Of a DNA stretch of 34,405 nt, positions 6,134-15,039 are shown one piece after another (position 1 is the first letter of the stretch; the number at the start of each line of letters is the position of its first letter). Origin of the DNA: a virus. A model generated the notes under the pieces. It was not told the DNA's origin, searched no databases, and saw nothing but the letters and a program-made list of their open reading frames with translations. Location: IMG/VR virus record IMGVR_UViG_3300027508_000024, positions 1 through 34,405 of that record. The stretch is one strand, 5' to 3'. The translations under genes were made by a program, and so were the position numbers.

Positions 6134-7689
6134 GTCAAGTACTACAGACTTATTCTTTAACAGCCCCTGGCTTTCAGGGGTTGAATACCCAAGAATCGCC
6201 TCTTGATTTGTCTCTTGGATTTGCCTTAGTTGCTCAAAATGCAATCATTGACCAGTATGGTCGTATTGGTTCACGTAAAGGATACTCTAAGGTAAATTCT
6301 TCTAGTGGTGCTTTAGGTGCAAATGATGTAACTGTCATCCATGAATTAGTGCAAGCAGATGGAACTTTGACTGTTTTATTTACTGGAAATTTAAAGTTAT
6401 TCAAACTTGATGGCACTAATGCTGTGGTTGAATTGACCTATGGGGGTGGTGGTACAACACCAACTATTACTGCTAACAATTGGCAATGTGCTTCACTTAA
6501 TAGCATTACATATTTCTTTCAATCAGGTCATGATCCACTAATATTTGATCCTACTGTCTCAACTACAACATATCGCAGGGTATCTGAAAAGACAGGTTAC
6601 GTAGCTACAGTCCCATCAGCAAATATTGTTATATCTGCTTTTGGTAGATTGTGGGCGGCAAACACTACATCCAACAATGCAACAGTCTTTTTCTCTGACT
6701 TGATTGCTGGTCATGTTTGGTCAACAGGTACATCAGGTTCTTTGAATGTAGACCGTGTGTGGGTCAATGGTGCTGATGAGATTACGGGACTTGCTGCACA
6801 CAATGGCTTTCTGTTCATCTTTGGTAAGCGTCAGATTCTGATTTATCAAAATGCCACTACACCAGCTTCAATGCAATTGAGTGACACTGTTGAGGGCATT
6901 GGTTGTATTGCTAGGGATAGCATTCAGACTACTAGCACTGATGTGTTGTTCTTGTCCAACTCTGGTGTTCGATCTTTGATGAGAACGATTCAAGAGAAGT
7001 CTTCTCCTGAACGTGATTTATCTAAGAATGTGCGTAATGATTTGATGAGTGCTGTTTCTGCTGAAACTGCATCAAATATTAAAGCTATATATTCTGAAAC
7101 AAATGCACTTTACTTGTTAAATCTTCCAGTATCAAAATATGTTTACGCATTTGATACAAAAGGAATCATGCAAGATGGTTCTTCTAGGTCAACGATTTGG
7201 GACAGTATTGAGCCAACATCTTTTTGTGCAAGACGTAATGGTGATTTGTTGCTTGGTAAAAATGGGTATGTTGGAAAATACGGCACATACTTGGACGATG
7301 CAACGTCATATAGGTTGTCATACTATACAAATAATTCTGATCTTGGTGATATAAATGTCACCTCTATTTTGAAGAAGATAAAGGTTATTGTTGTTGGCGG
7401 TTCTAATCAATTGGTAACATTAAAGTGGGGATATGATTTCACAGGAAGTTATTACTCTGCACAAGTAAATATACCTAGTCAAACAACAGCCGAATATGGT
7501 ACTGCTGAATATGGTGCAAATGCCACAGTAGTAGCATATTACACATCTGGAGTTGCATTAACAACAATAGAAACAAATGCAAGCAGCAAGGGGAAAATTG
7601 TTCAAATAGGGGTTGAGATGGATATAAACAACAGTCAATTATCCATTCAAAAGATTGAACTTCAAGCCAAAAATGGCAAGATTGCATAA
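6130..7689 (+). CDS. Tail hub / packaged-DNA stabilisation protein (P22 gp10 / T7 gp12-like)
   Basis: A 519-residue protein beginning with a segment that leads into FQGLNTQESPLDL and GRIGSRKGYSKV, the N-terminal signature of podovirus hub or stabilisation proteins that follow the adaptor gene. The body is beta-rich with repeated blade-like units (IVISAFGRLWAAN, ITGLAAHNGFLFIFGKRQIL, DVLFLSNSGVRSL), consistent with the beta-propeller architecture reported for this protein type. It is expected to extend the portal channel and hold DNA in the filled head. It overlaps the adaptor gene by 4 bases and the next gene starts 8 bases downstream. Confidence 0.75.
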   Translation: MSQVLQTYSLTAPGFQGLNTQESPLDLSLGFALVAQNAIIDQYGRIGSRKGYSKVNSSSGALGANDVTVIHELVQADGTLTVLFTGNLKLFKLDGTNAVVELTYGGGGTTPTITANNWQCASLNSITYFFQSGHDPLIFDPTVSTTTYRRVSEKTGYVATVPSANIVISAFGRLWAANTTSNNATVFFSDLIAGHVWSTGTSGSLNVDRVWVNGADEITGLAAHNGFLFIFGKRQILIYQNATTPASMQLSDTVEGIGCIARDSIQTTSTDVLFLSNSGVRSLMRTIQEKSSPERDLSKNVRNDLMSAVSAETASNIKAIYSETNALYLLNLPVSKYVYAFDTKGIMQDGSSRSTIWDSIEPTSFCARRNGDLLLGKNGYVGKYGTYLDDATSYRLSYYTNNSDLGDINVTSILKKIKVIVVGGSNQLVTLKWGYDFTGSYYSAQVNIPSQTTAEYGTAEYGANATVVAYYTSGVALTTIETNASSKGKIVQIGVEMDINNSQLSIQKIELQAKNGKIA

Positions 7690-7697
7690 GGGAAAAA

Positions 7698-8558
7698 ATG
7701 TCAAACTATACACAAACAACAAATTTTGCAACCAAGGATGCACTTGCATCTGGTAATCCTTTAAAAGTTGTTAAGGGAACTGAGATTAATGTTGAGTTTG
7801 CAAATATTGCAACTGCTGTAGCAACTAAAGCAGATTCGGCTAGTCCTACCTTTACTGGTACGGTGACAATTCCTACATTGGATGTTACTGGTACATCAAC
7901 ACTAACAGGTGTAGCAACATTAATTTCCCAACCAATCCTTTCTAGCTTGACAGCTTCTAAGCCTGTATTTACAAACGCATCTAAAGGTTTGGTGAGTACA
8001 GGCACTTTAGGGGCTGATCAAGGCGGTACAGGGGTTGCAAACAATGCGGCAATGACTGTCACAGGTTCTGGAAACTTTGCTTACACTCGAACTTTGACAG
8101 GGGTAACAAACGTCACGCTACCTACAACTGGAACTTTGGCTACGCTTGCAGGAACAGAGACTTTTACCAACAAAACATTGACAACACCGAATATTGATTC
8201 AGCCTCAGTTCCTACTGTATTAGGTACTGCACCACTTTATTTTGCAAGGGCATGGGTTAACTTCAACGGCACTGGTACTCCAGCTATTCGTGGCAGCGGT
8301 AACGTGTCTAGTCTTACTGATAACGGTGTTGGCGATTACACAGTTAACTTTACAACTGCGATGAGTGATATTAATTATTCTGTAAATACAACTTGCTCAT
8401 CCAATGGATCAAATAATTTCATCGGAACAACAGTATTTACAAATGCTTCAACTGGGGCAAATGTTGCGCCAACAACTTCTGCTGCCAGAATAAATGCTGG
8501 TGTTTATGGGGTTGGAACTTTTGATCCGGTTTATATTAATGTTTCAGTTTTTAGATAA
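7698..8558 (+). CDS. Tail fibre protein, 286 aa
   Basis: The N-terminal part (to about residue 45) has GTEINVEFANIATAVATKAD, a segment common at the base of phage fibres. It continues with SPTFTGTVTIPTLDVTGT repeats, GADQGGTG and ATLAGTETFTNKTLTTPNID, all widespread in fibre shafts. From about residue 178 it changes to a compact domain (APLYFARAWVNFNGTGTP to VYINVSVFR) that looks like a receptor-binding beta-sandwich. AAGG lies 8 bases before the ATG. Two small proteins often found with fibres follow. It probably makes host contact. Confidence 0.8.
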   Translation: MSNYTQTTNFATKDALASGNPLKVVKGTEINVEFANIATAVATKADSASPTFTGTVTIPTLDVTGTSTLTGVATLISQPILSSLTASKPVFTNASKGLVSTGTLGADQGGTGVANNAAMTVTGSGNFAYTRTLTGVTNVTLPTTGTLATLAGTETFTNKTLTTPNIDSASVPTVLGTAPLYFARAWVNFNGTGTPAIRGSGNVSSLTDNGVGDYTVNFTTAMSDINYSVNTTCSSNGSNNFIGTTVFTNASTGANVAPTTSAARINAGVYGVGTFDPVYINVSVFR

Positions 8559-8566
8559 GGACAACC

Positions 8567-8752
8567 ATGAAAAGAATCATTTATCCAACAGATGACGGCG
8601 GTGTGGCTATTGTTATTCCTGCCGATGAGTGCGGTTTAACCATTGAAGAAATTGCCGCCAAGGATGTTCCTGCTGGCAAACCATTCAAGATCGTTGATGT
8701 TGCTGACATTCCAACAGACCGCACATTCCGCAACGCATGGGAGTACACATGA
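8567..8752 (+). CDS. Small conserved fibre-associated protein, 61 aa
   Basis: The sequence MKRIIYPTDDGGVAIVIPAD and then PAGKPFKIVDVADIPTDRTF is one I recall from many phages, nearly always next to tail-fibre genes. Its function is not established; it may assist fibre folding or attachment. AAGGACAACC precedes the ATG. It shares the ATGA overlap with the following gene, which is its usual partner. Confidence 0.7.
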   Translation: MKRIIYPTDDGGVAIVIPADECGLTIEEIAAKDVPAGKPFKIVDVADIPTDRTFRNAWEYT

Positions 8753-8973
8753 GCATTACCATCAACATCACTAAAGCAAAGAACATAGCGCATGATGCTA
8801 GACGTACTGCTCGATCTGCTGAGTTTGCGCCTTTGGACATCAAGGCAACCATTCCCTCTGAAGCAGTAGCTGCTGAAGCGGCAAGGCAGGTTGTGCGTGA
8901 CAAGTACGCCACCATGCAGACAGCCATTGATGCAGCAACAACAACAGATCAACTTAAAGCAGCAATGCCATGA
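8749..8973 (+). CDS. Small helical fibre-associated protein, 74 aa
   Basis: An Ala-rich helical protein (MSITINITKAKNIAHDARR, then EFAPLDIKATIPS and AAEAARQVVRDKYA). I recall close relatives as the second partner after tail-fibre genes in other phages, often grouped with fibre assembly chaperones. An in-frame ATG at 8737 exists, but 8749 gives the ATGA overlap with the upstream stop and the conserved N-terminus. Function is inferred from company only. Confidence 0.7.
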   Translation: MSITINITKAKNIAHDARRTARSAEFAPLDIKATIPSEAVAAEAARQVVRDKYATMQTAIDAATTTDQLKAAMP

Positions 8974-8994
8974 TTACAAACAAGAATAGACGGC

Positions 8995-9282
8995 ATGAAG
9001 ATTCCAGTAATCTACAACAATGATTACATTGTCTTCTTGGAAAATGATTGTGGGTTCACCTTTATTCATTGTGATTGCGTAAGGTGGACAAAGGAAGTAA
9101 AGAAAGAATTTTTGAGTGATTTGAAAAAGTTGTTTGAAATACATAGAAATGATGTTTATGCAATACATGAGATTGATGATGTAAAGCATAAGAAATTTCT
9201 AGGTATTGTTGGATTTGAGTATCTGAAAGATTTTGTTGGGTCAGATGCAAAATTAAGGCAAATATTTATTAGGAGAACGTAA
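8995..9282 (+). CDS. Hypothetical protein, 95 aa (possible GNAT-like fold)
   Basis: A mixed alpha/beta protein with strands IVFLENDCGFTFIHCDC, helix EVKKEFLSDLKKLFE and KFLGIVGFEYLKDF. The strand order and the FLGIVGFEYL segment recall the C-terminal half of acetyltransferase-like (GNAT) phage proteins, but the acetyl-CoA loop is not evident, so this is weak. It overlaps the next gene by one base. Its position between the fibre partners and the ejection proteins is shared by acetyltransferase-like genes in other podoviruses. Confidence 0.6.
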   Translation: MKIPVIYNNDYIVFLENDCGFTFIHCDCVRWTKEVKKEFLSDLKKLFEIHRNDVYAIHEIDDVKHKKFLGIVGFEYLKDFVGSDAKLRQIFIRRT

Positions 9283-10331
9283 TGGGAGTAGAAGCAGCAT
9301 TAGTATTGGGAGGTGCATCACTATTAGGTGGCGCAATGGCGGGGAGTTCTGCAAGAGAAGCAGCAGGAACTTCTGCCCAAGCACAACTTGAAGCGGCACG
9401 AATTGCAGCGGATGCGGCAAAGTTTCGTCCTGTTGGCATAACTACCAGATACGGTACATCTAACTTTCAGACTGATGGACAAGGTAATGTTATTGGTGCT
9501 GGTTACGATGTCAGTCCTGAGTTAAAGGCTTACCAAGACCGTCTACAAGGCTTAACTGAAAGAGGATTGACTCAAGCTGAGATAGCACAGAAACAGTATT
9601 TGCCATTGTCTACATCTGCTGAAAGTTTGTTTGGATTGGGTGAGTTATATCTGCAACAGACTCCTGAGCAAACAGCACAAAAATACATGGAGAGTCAATA
9701 CAACTTGCTTGCTCCTAGTCGTGAGCGTCAACTTGCTCAATTGCAAAACCAGTTATATCAGCAAGGCAGAAGTGGTTTGTCTGTTGGCGGTACTGGATTG
9801 CGTCCGGGTGGTGGAGAAGGTTTGAGAGCAACATCTCCTGAAATGGAGGCATATTACAACGCATTAGCTCAACAAGATTTACAAATTGCAAGTCAAGCGG
9901 ATCAAGCTGGACAACAAAGAACAGCATTTGGTGCTGGATTGTTTGGTAGTGGCTCTCAATTGTTAGGTCAGTATCAATCTGGTCAAGTAGGTGCATTGAA
10001 CCCGTTTACAACGTATTTGGGTGCTGGTTCTACTCTTGAGCAACTTGGACAACAGCCTTTGGAGATGGGTTCTGCTTTAGGTGGTCGATCCGCTGCCGCT
10101 GGTGCTAATGTTGGTCAATCATTGCTTACTGGTGGAATAAGTGCAGCTAGAGCGCAACAAGCAGGTGCATACAACCCATTTGCTACTGCTCTAAGTGGTC
10201 TTTCAAACAATCAGAGCTTTCAACAAGGTTTAGAAAAATACTTTGCTCCATCGCCTTTTGCAACAAGTGCGTTTTCAGATTCCTATCAAGCGTCTATTCC
10301 TGTAAACAATCAATCTTCTGGATACTATTAA
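9282..10331 (+). CDS. Internal virion (DNA ejection) protein A, 349 aa
   Basis: The N-terminus is a Gly/Ala-rich hydrophobic segment (VLGGASLLGGAMAGSSA), as in P22 gp7 and similar ejection proteins that insert in host membranes. The rest is Gln-, Ala- and Gly-rich with helical stretches (LAQLQNQLYQQGRSGLSVG) and repeated AGAYNPF / GALNPF motifs. This low-complexity composition is typical of proteins carried inside the head and released with DNA. It is first of three consecutive large genes with the same character. AGGAG lies 7 bases upstream of the ATG. Confidence 0.7.
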   Translation: MGVEAALVLGGASLLGGAMAGSSAREAAGTSAQAQLEAARIAADAAKFRPVGITTRYGTSNFQTDGQGNVIGAGYDVSPELKAYQDRLQGLTERGLTQAEIAQKQYLPLSTSAESLFGLGELYLQQTPEQTAQKYMESQYNLLAPSRERQLAQLQNQLYQQGRSGLSVGGTGLRPGGGEGLRATSPEMEAYYNALAQQDLQIASQADQAGQQRTAFGAGLFGSGSQLLGQYQSGQVGALNPFTTYLGAGSTLEQLGQQPLEMGSALGGRSAAAGANVGQSLLTGGISAARAQQAGAYNPFATALSGLSNNQSFQQGLEKYFAPSPFATSAFSDSYQASIPVNNQSSGYY

Positions 10332-10340
10332 GGAAAAGTC

Positions 10341-11843
10341 ATGCCATTTAATATAACAAATTTAAATAGAGTTGTCCCTCTTACAGAGGCAGATGGAAAT
10401 CCTGATCCTGTAATTAGGGATCGAGTTTATCCTGATTTACCAGTATTAGTAAATCCTAATTTGCTTCCCGAAGAAAGTTTGTTGCAATCAGACCCAAGAT
10501 TTTTGGCAATGTTGCAAGCTAATGATGCTCAAATAGCTGCTGGCGGTATTCCACAAACGCAACTACAAACTTTGTCAGGGGGAATGTTTACTCCTGAGCC
10601 TAATTTCACTTCTGGTCAACAACCACAACAACAATCAGTTGTCGCAGGAATGTTTCCTGAAGTAGAAGCCATGCAACGTGCTTTGTACCAACAAAAGCAA
10701 AATGAAGCAATGCAAGCACAGGCAATGCAATTTGCACGGCTATCTCCCATGCAACAGGCGCAATACAGCCTGTATATGGGGGGTCAACAGTTGGGTGGTG
10801 CTATTGGCAGTGCTTTGGGTGGTAAAGACCCACAGTTGCAAATGATTGGTTTGCAATCAAGAATATTGAGTGAATTAGACCCTAGTGACCCTGATCAAAA
10901 CATAAGAATTGCTAAAAAATACGGACAAGCCGCACCTGAATTAGCAATGAACATTTATCAAAATGCCCTTAGTTCAAAGGTAAAGATTGCACAAGCAAAC
11001 AAAGAGCGTCAAGCTGCAATAGGTGTACCTTTGCAAATCTCTAACCGCATCAATGAACTCAATCAGAAGATGCGTATGTTGCCGCCTGATAGCGTTGAGT
11101 ATCAAGATGCAGAAGAAGAAAAAGCTCGACTAATGAAGCCTGAAAAGCCAGAGCCAAGGCCGTCTGTTGGTAGTGATACAGAAAGACTTTCCTTAAAAGA
11201 ATTCAACAAGAATTATTATGATCTAAATCAAAAAGAACGTGCTGTTGTCAGTAAGTTGGTTGAAGAAGATGCAATTAAGAAAGCCCCCAAGTTTCAGGTT
11301 GATTTGAAAGACCCAACTGCTGTTGCTAAAGCAAATCTTGATGTTATGACCAAGTGGGAGGGCTTCTTAAAACAAGGTGGTGATGTTGAGGTTGCAAGTC
11401 GATTCAAAGCATTGCAATCTTCTGTTTCATTAGCTCAAGGTGGAAACCCAACTGCTGATGGCGCAACAATCTTTAACATTGGTAAGATTTATGACCCATC
11501 AGGTGCTGTTCAAGAGGGTGATAAAAACACCATTCTTGGCAACCCGTCAATTCCTCGAAAGATTCAAGGCTATGCACAACGAGTATTTGAGGGTGGTAGT
11601 CTTACTCCTGAACAACGTATTGAAATACTAAAAATTGGTACTCAAATTATCAAGGGTCGTGAAGAACAATTACAAATATACCGTAAACAATATATCAAGA
11701 AAAACAAAACATTTGGTGGTGATGATGAAGACATTTTAAACCCGTATGCGGGTTTGATTAAGATTGATTCAAGTGGTGCTGTTGAGCAAATACCAACACA
11801 AAAATCAGGTAAATCCGCAAAAAGCTGGAATGACCTCAATTAA
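10341..11843 (+). CDS. Internal virion protein B, 500 aa
   Basis: A large Gln- and Lys-rich protein. An N-terminal Pro-rich part is followed by Gln/Met-rich helices (EAMQAQAMQFARLSPMQQAQ) and long amphipathic helices with charged residues (RINELNQKMRMLPPDSVEYQ). A C-terminal helical part has EQRIEILKIGTQIIKGREEQ. No enzyme motif is seen. Its place between two other ejection-type genes suggests a core or ejection protein carried in the capsid. AAGG precedes the ATG by 6 bases. Confidence 0.65.
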   Translation: MPFNITNLNRVVPLTEADGNPDPVIRDRVYPDLPVLVNPNLLPEESLLQSDPRFLAMLQANDAQIAAGGIPQTQLQTLSGGMFTPEPNFTSGQQPQQQSVVAGMFPEVEAMQRALYQQKQNEAMQAQAMQFARLSPMQQAQYSLYMGGQQLGGAIGSALGGKDPQLQMIGLQSRILSELDPSDPDQNIRIAKKYGQAAPELAMNIYQNALSSKVKIAQANKERQAAIGVPLQISNRINELNQKMRMLPPDSVEYQDAEEEKARLMKPEKPEPRPSVGSDTERLSLKEFNKNYYDLNQKERAVVSKLVEEDAIKKAPKFQVDLKDPTAVAKANLDVMTKWEGFLKQGGDVEVASRFKALQSSVSLAQGGNPTADGATIFNIGKIYDPSGAVQEGDKNTILGNPSIPRKIQGYAQRVFEGGSLTPEQRIEILKIGTQIIKGREEQLQIYRKQYIKKNKTFGGDDEDILNPYAGLIKIDSSGAVEQIPTQKSGKSAKSWNDLN

Positions 11844-11852
11844 AGGATTGTC

Positions 11853-13685
11853 ATGGATATTGAACTGCCAAACGGCGTAGTTATTAAGGATGTTCCAGAA
11901 GGAACAACTAAGGCTCAAATCATGGAAAAGGCCATTCGTAACGGTTTGGCTAAGCCTGAAGATTTTGCAGTTTCTCAACCACAACCACAACCACAGACAC
12001 AGCCTTATAGAGAACCTACTTTTGGTGAAAAGTTGATTGGTGCTGGTGAGACAGGATTGACTCTCTTAACTGGCGGCACTACTGGTCTTGCTGGTACTGT
12101 TGGCGGGGCTATAACTGGTGCTTATGAGGAAGTTAAATCTGGTCAGTTTGGTACTCCTGAAGCGGCTAGAAGAATTGAGCAGAGAGCCGCATTAGGTGGT
12201 CAGCAATACACTTACGCCCCAAGGACTCAAGCTGGACAAGAACAGGTTGAAATGCTTGGTAGAGTAGGGGCTGAGTTGATTCCAATTGCGCCAGTATTGC
12301 CATCAGGTTTGTTTTCTCAAGGTACAAAACAAGCCATTGTTGCACCTGTCCAGCGTGGAGTTTCTACTGTTCGTAGTGCTTTCCAAGATGCCCCATCAGC
12401 ACAAGCTATGCGTCAAAGCGGTGGTGCTGCTGCTACTGCAATGCCATTAGTTCGTGAAACTACTTCTGCTAATTTGCCTGTACCAGTGACTTTAACCAAA
12501 GGTGCTTCAACCAGAGAGGCTCAACAACTTGCATTTGAAAAAGAACAAATGAAAGGTCAACAAGGCGCACCTTTGAGGGAAAGAGCAGAGCAAAATAATT
12601 TAGAAGTTTTGCAAAACTTTGATGCCTTAATGGAAATGACAGGTGCTCAAGCGGCTCAAACTGGATTTGCCGGCACAGGAAACAAGGTTATTGATGCCTT
12701 ATCTCAAGGTTGGCAAGGCGCAAAAGCAAAGACAAATGCAGCATATACAAAGGCTGAAAATGCTGGTCAACTTCAAGCACCAGTGAAACTTGATTCATTG
12801 GCTGACTACATCAATCAAAATATGCCAGAGTCATCAGTTGCGCCTATTATCAATGTTGCAAAAAATAAAGGCATTCAACTTGGAGTATTTGAGCAACTTG
12901 ATGATGGAACAATCAGAGCCTTGCCAGCAGATTTAAAAAATACTGAGTTATTGCGTCAAAGCATTGGCAAAACAATTGGCATAGAACCAACAAATAAAAA
13001 GTTTGGTAGTGAACTCAAACAAGTAATTGACGCATCTACTGATGGTGTTGGCGGTGATTTGTACAAACAAGCTAGAGCATTGCGTGAGCAACAGGCTCGT
13101 AAGTTTGAAGGTCGTGCCATTGTTGCAAATTTACTTACCAAGGTAAAAGGCAAGGATGATCCCAAAATTGAGGCTAGTGAAGTATTCCAAAAATCAATTT
13201 TGAATGGTAGTCCAGAGGAGATTACGTTCTTAAAGCGTGTTCTTTACACTAGCGGAAAAGATGGTCAGTCTGCATGGAAAGAGGTTCAAGGATCAACCAT
13301 CAATCACATTCAAGAAGTTGCAACAAGTGGCGTTGGAACTGACTCAATGGGTAGAAAGATTGTTTCGCCAGCAAAACTTAATGAGGCAATCACAGCTTTA
13401 GACAAAAATGGTCGTTTAGATATTGTGCTTGGCAAGGATAAGGCTCAAACCATTCGTGATCTGAATGAAGTCTTGCAGTATGTTCAAACAGTACCGCCAG
13501 GAACTTTGGTGAATACATCTGGTACTGCTGGAACTATTCTATTGGCAATAACTGAGGTTGGTGGTGGTCTTGCATTCACAGGATTACCAATTCCTGTTTT
13601 AGCTGGAATTCGTTATGCAAATCAATTTGTAAAAGACCGCAAACTGAAAGCACGAATTGAAGATGCCTTGAAAAAAGGAGACTGA
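11853..13685 (+). CDS. Internal virion protein C, 610 aa
   Basis: It opens with MDIELPNGVVIKDVPEGTT and then KAQIMEKAIRNGLAKPEDF, a short N-terminal module that I recall from many large podovirus virion proteins. It continues with a Pro/Gln spacer (PQPQPQTQPYREP), a Gly-rich hydrophobic stretch at about 67-90 (LLTGGTTGLAGTVGGAITG), long helical regions, and a hydrophobic segment near the C-terminus (TILLAITEVGGGLAFTGLPI). No lysozyme or transglycosylase catalytic motif was found. It probably acts in genome delivery across the envelope. AAAGGATTG precedes the ATG. Confidence 0.65.
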   Translation: MDIELPNGVVIKDVPEGTTKAQIMEKAIRNGLAKPEDFAVSQPQPQPQTQPYREPTFGEKLIGAGETGLTLLTGGTTGLAGTVGGAITGAYEEVKSGQFGTPEAARRIEQRAALGGQQYTYAPRTQAGQEQVEMLGRVGAELIPIAPVLPSGLFSQGTKQAIVAPVQRGVSTVRSAFQDAPSAQAMRQSGGAAATAMPLVRETTSANLPVPVTLTKGASTREAQQLAFEKEQMKGQQGAPLRERAEQNNLEVLQNFDALMEMTGAQAAQTGFAGTGNKVIDALSQGWQGAKAKTNAAYTKAENAGQLQAPVKLDSLADYINQNMPESSVAPIINVAKNKGIQLGVFEQLDDGTIRALPADLKNTELLRQSIGKTIGIEPTNKKFGSELKQVIDASTDGVGGDLYKQARALREQQARKFEGRAIVANLLTKVKGKDDPKIEASEVFQKSILNGSPEEITFLKRVLYTSGKDGQSAWKEVQGSTINHIQEVATSGVGTDSMGRKIVSPAKLNEAITALDKNGRLDIVLGKDKAQTIRDLNEVLQYVQTVPPGTLVNTSGTAGTILLAITEVGGGLAFTGLPIPVLAGIRYANQFVKDRKLKARIEDALKKGD

Positions 13686-13710
13686 AATTGATCCAATCAC
13701 GTTATGCCTC

Positions 13711-14385
13711 ATGGCGGCTGGTCTGGTCAAACAGATTCAAGCTGGTTGCGAACTCTACAAACAAGCTAAAGAATCTTTTGTTGAGATTAAAGCCACTGCT
13801 GATGAAGTCGTTGGGATATATAAGGAAGTTACTGGATTTTGGGGTAACTTCCTTAAACTCTTTGGTGCTAAACCTAAGCCTCAAGCTGCAAAGCCTGTGG
13901 CTAAGGCTAAGAAGTCTGTTTATGCACCTGTTGATGAGACTCAGGTCAAAGTTGGTATCGTCCAAAGTCTGACAGAGTTTTTCAAGATTCAAGAACAATT
14001 AGAAGCGCACATAAGGGAAGAAGAAGAAAAGTCAAAGAACGTCTACGACCCTGACCAGAACTACATGGAAGCCGCACTCAAGAGAGTGATGGCACAGCAG
14101 CAGATGGCTGAGTTGGTGGTGCAGATCAGGGAATGTATGGTGTATCAGAGTCCTCCTGAGATGGGCGCACTGTACTCAGAGGTATTTGCAATGAGGGAAA
14201 CAATACAAGAGGAGCAAACTCAGGCAAGGCTAAAGCAAGAAGCAGTAAAACGGCGGGAATTATGGCAACGCAAACAGGAAGAAAGAAACTTCCAGCTAAA
14301 ACTAGCGTACCTAGCAGCGACTACTATATTCCTCCTCTACCTGTGGGCGTGGTTACTGTTCGTAAGTCAGTGGAGGAAGACATAG
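13711..14385 (+). CDS. Helical membrane-anchored protein, 224 aa (ATT start at 13687 possible)
   Basis: A Lys/Glu/Gln-rich helical protein with a single membrane segment at the C-terminus (LAYLAATTIFLLYLWAWLLF, residues about 198-218). The strong AGGAG at 13676-13680 lies 30 bases from this ATG but only six from an in-frame ATT at 13687. Reading from ATT would add DPITLCL, and a DPIT start is what I recall for similar phage proteins. The conservative ATG is listed here. The last 124 bases are also coded in another frame by the next gene. It may be a virion membrane or lysis-timing protein; the function is unknown. Confidence 0.7.
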   Translation: MAAGLVKQIQAGCELYKQAKESFVEIKATADEVVGIYKEVTGFWGNFLKLFGAKPKPQAAKPVAKAKKSVYAPVDETQVKVGIVQSLTEFFKIQEQLEAHIREEEEKSKNVYDPDQNYMEAALKRVMAQQQMAELVVQIRECMVYQSPPEMGALYSEVFAMRETIQEEQTQARLKQEAVKRRELWQRKQEERNFQLKLAYLAATTIFLLYLWAWLLFVSQWRKT

Positions 14386-14549
14386 TGGGATGGATTGCTG
14401 CTTGCTTGCTGATTGCCTTGTTGTTGCCTGTAATGGGGTTTCTTTATCTTGACATCTTAGAGGCTAAGAATGAGGTCAAGTCTGAGGTGGAGAAGGTAGA
14501 GAAAATGCGGCAAAAGATTGAGCAAAAAGAAAGGGAGAAAAGCAAATGA
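14262..14549 (+). CDS. Small membrane protein with C-terminal coiled coil, 95 aa
   Basis: The N-terminus is Pro- and Val-rich (YYIPPLPVGVVTVRKSVEED). A membrane segment follows (WIAACLLIALLLPVMGFLYL, about 44-63), then a charged coiled coil (LEAKNEVKSEVEKVEKMRQK) to the end. The start has GCGGGAA upstream and lies inside the preceding gene, giving a 124-base two-frame overlap. The layout resembles inner-membrane spanin-like or holin-accessory proteins, but the true Rz candidate is at 15036. It overlaps the next gene by 4 bases (ATGA). Confidence 0.65.
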   Translation: MATQTGRKKLPAKTSVPSSDYYIPPLPVGVVTVRKSVEEDIVGWIAACLLIALLLPVMGFLYLDILEAKNEVKSEVEKVEKMRQKIEQKEREKSK

Positions 14550-14719
14550 GAATATTATTTTTGATGGCATTGGTACTGTTGACGGGCTGTGAAGACCGAT
14601 TTCGCTATAGTTGCCAAGACCCTCAGAATTGGCAAAATGCTGAATGTAAGCCCCCAATTTGTACCGCTACAGGTACTTGTCCAGAGCAACTCGTTAAACC
14701 CGAACAGGAGAAAAAGTAA
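14546..14719 (+). CDS. Small phage lipoprotein, 57 aa
   Basis: A hydrophobic signal (MRILFLMALVLLTGC) ends in a lipobox LTGC, so Cys15 should be lipid-modified by signal peptidase II processing. The mature part is short with three further cysteines and Pro-rich sequence (CEDRFRYSCQDPQNW, then CKPPICTATGTC), ending in a Lys tail. I recall the same mature pattern in other aquatic phage genomes near lysis genes. It overlaps the genes on both sides (ATGA and one base). It may be an outer-membrane lysis or superinfection factor; the role is not established. Confidence 0.75.
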   Translation: MRILFLMALVLLTGCEDRFRYSCQDPQNWQNAECKPPICTATGTCPEQLVKPEQEKK

Positions 14720-15039
14720 TGCCAACAATCGTGATGAACAAAAATAGTCGTATGACTGCTGACGATATTGAAGCTAGGGTATGGGCGTTTGTGATTGTTT
14801 GCTTGATGCTGATTCTTTTCGGCTCGGTAGCCATGTTTCTCTATGCTTTGACATACGTCACTCAGCCTATGGCTGGTATGGCTCCCATTGACAAGGTGTA
14901 CACACAACAGATTTCCACCATCATGGTGTTTATCACTGGTGTTCTTGGTGGTGTTGCTGGCAGGTCTGGTGTTAAAGCAATAGCAACTGCTACAGCAAAG
15001 GCAGAGGCTGTTGACAATGATGAACCCCCAAAGCCATGA
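14719..15039 (+). CDS. Putative holin, 106 aa, two membrane segments
   Basis: Two hydrophobic segments (about residues 21-47 and 66-82, the latter IMVFITGVLGGVAGRSG) are separated by a short loop and followed by a polar Ala/Glu/Pro tail. This is the layout of small phage holins that form inner-membrane lesions to release the endolysin. It is directly followed by Rz, Rz1 and the endolysin, a compact lysis cassette. It overlaps the preceding lipoprotein stop by one base and Rz by 4 bases. Holin identity is inferred from topology and neighbours. Confidence 0.7.
   Translation: MPTIVMNKNSRMTADDIEARVWAFVIVCLMLILFGSVAMFLYALTYVTQPMAGMAPIDKVYTQQISTIMVFITGVLGGVAGRSGVKAIATATAKAEAVDNDEPPKP

Noticed and set aside
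13688-13972. A rightward frame rich in Leu and Ser at the start of the 224-aa gene
   Set aside because: It starts with TTG, has a composition typical of shadow frames, and fully overlaps a convincing helical protein in another frame.
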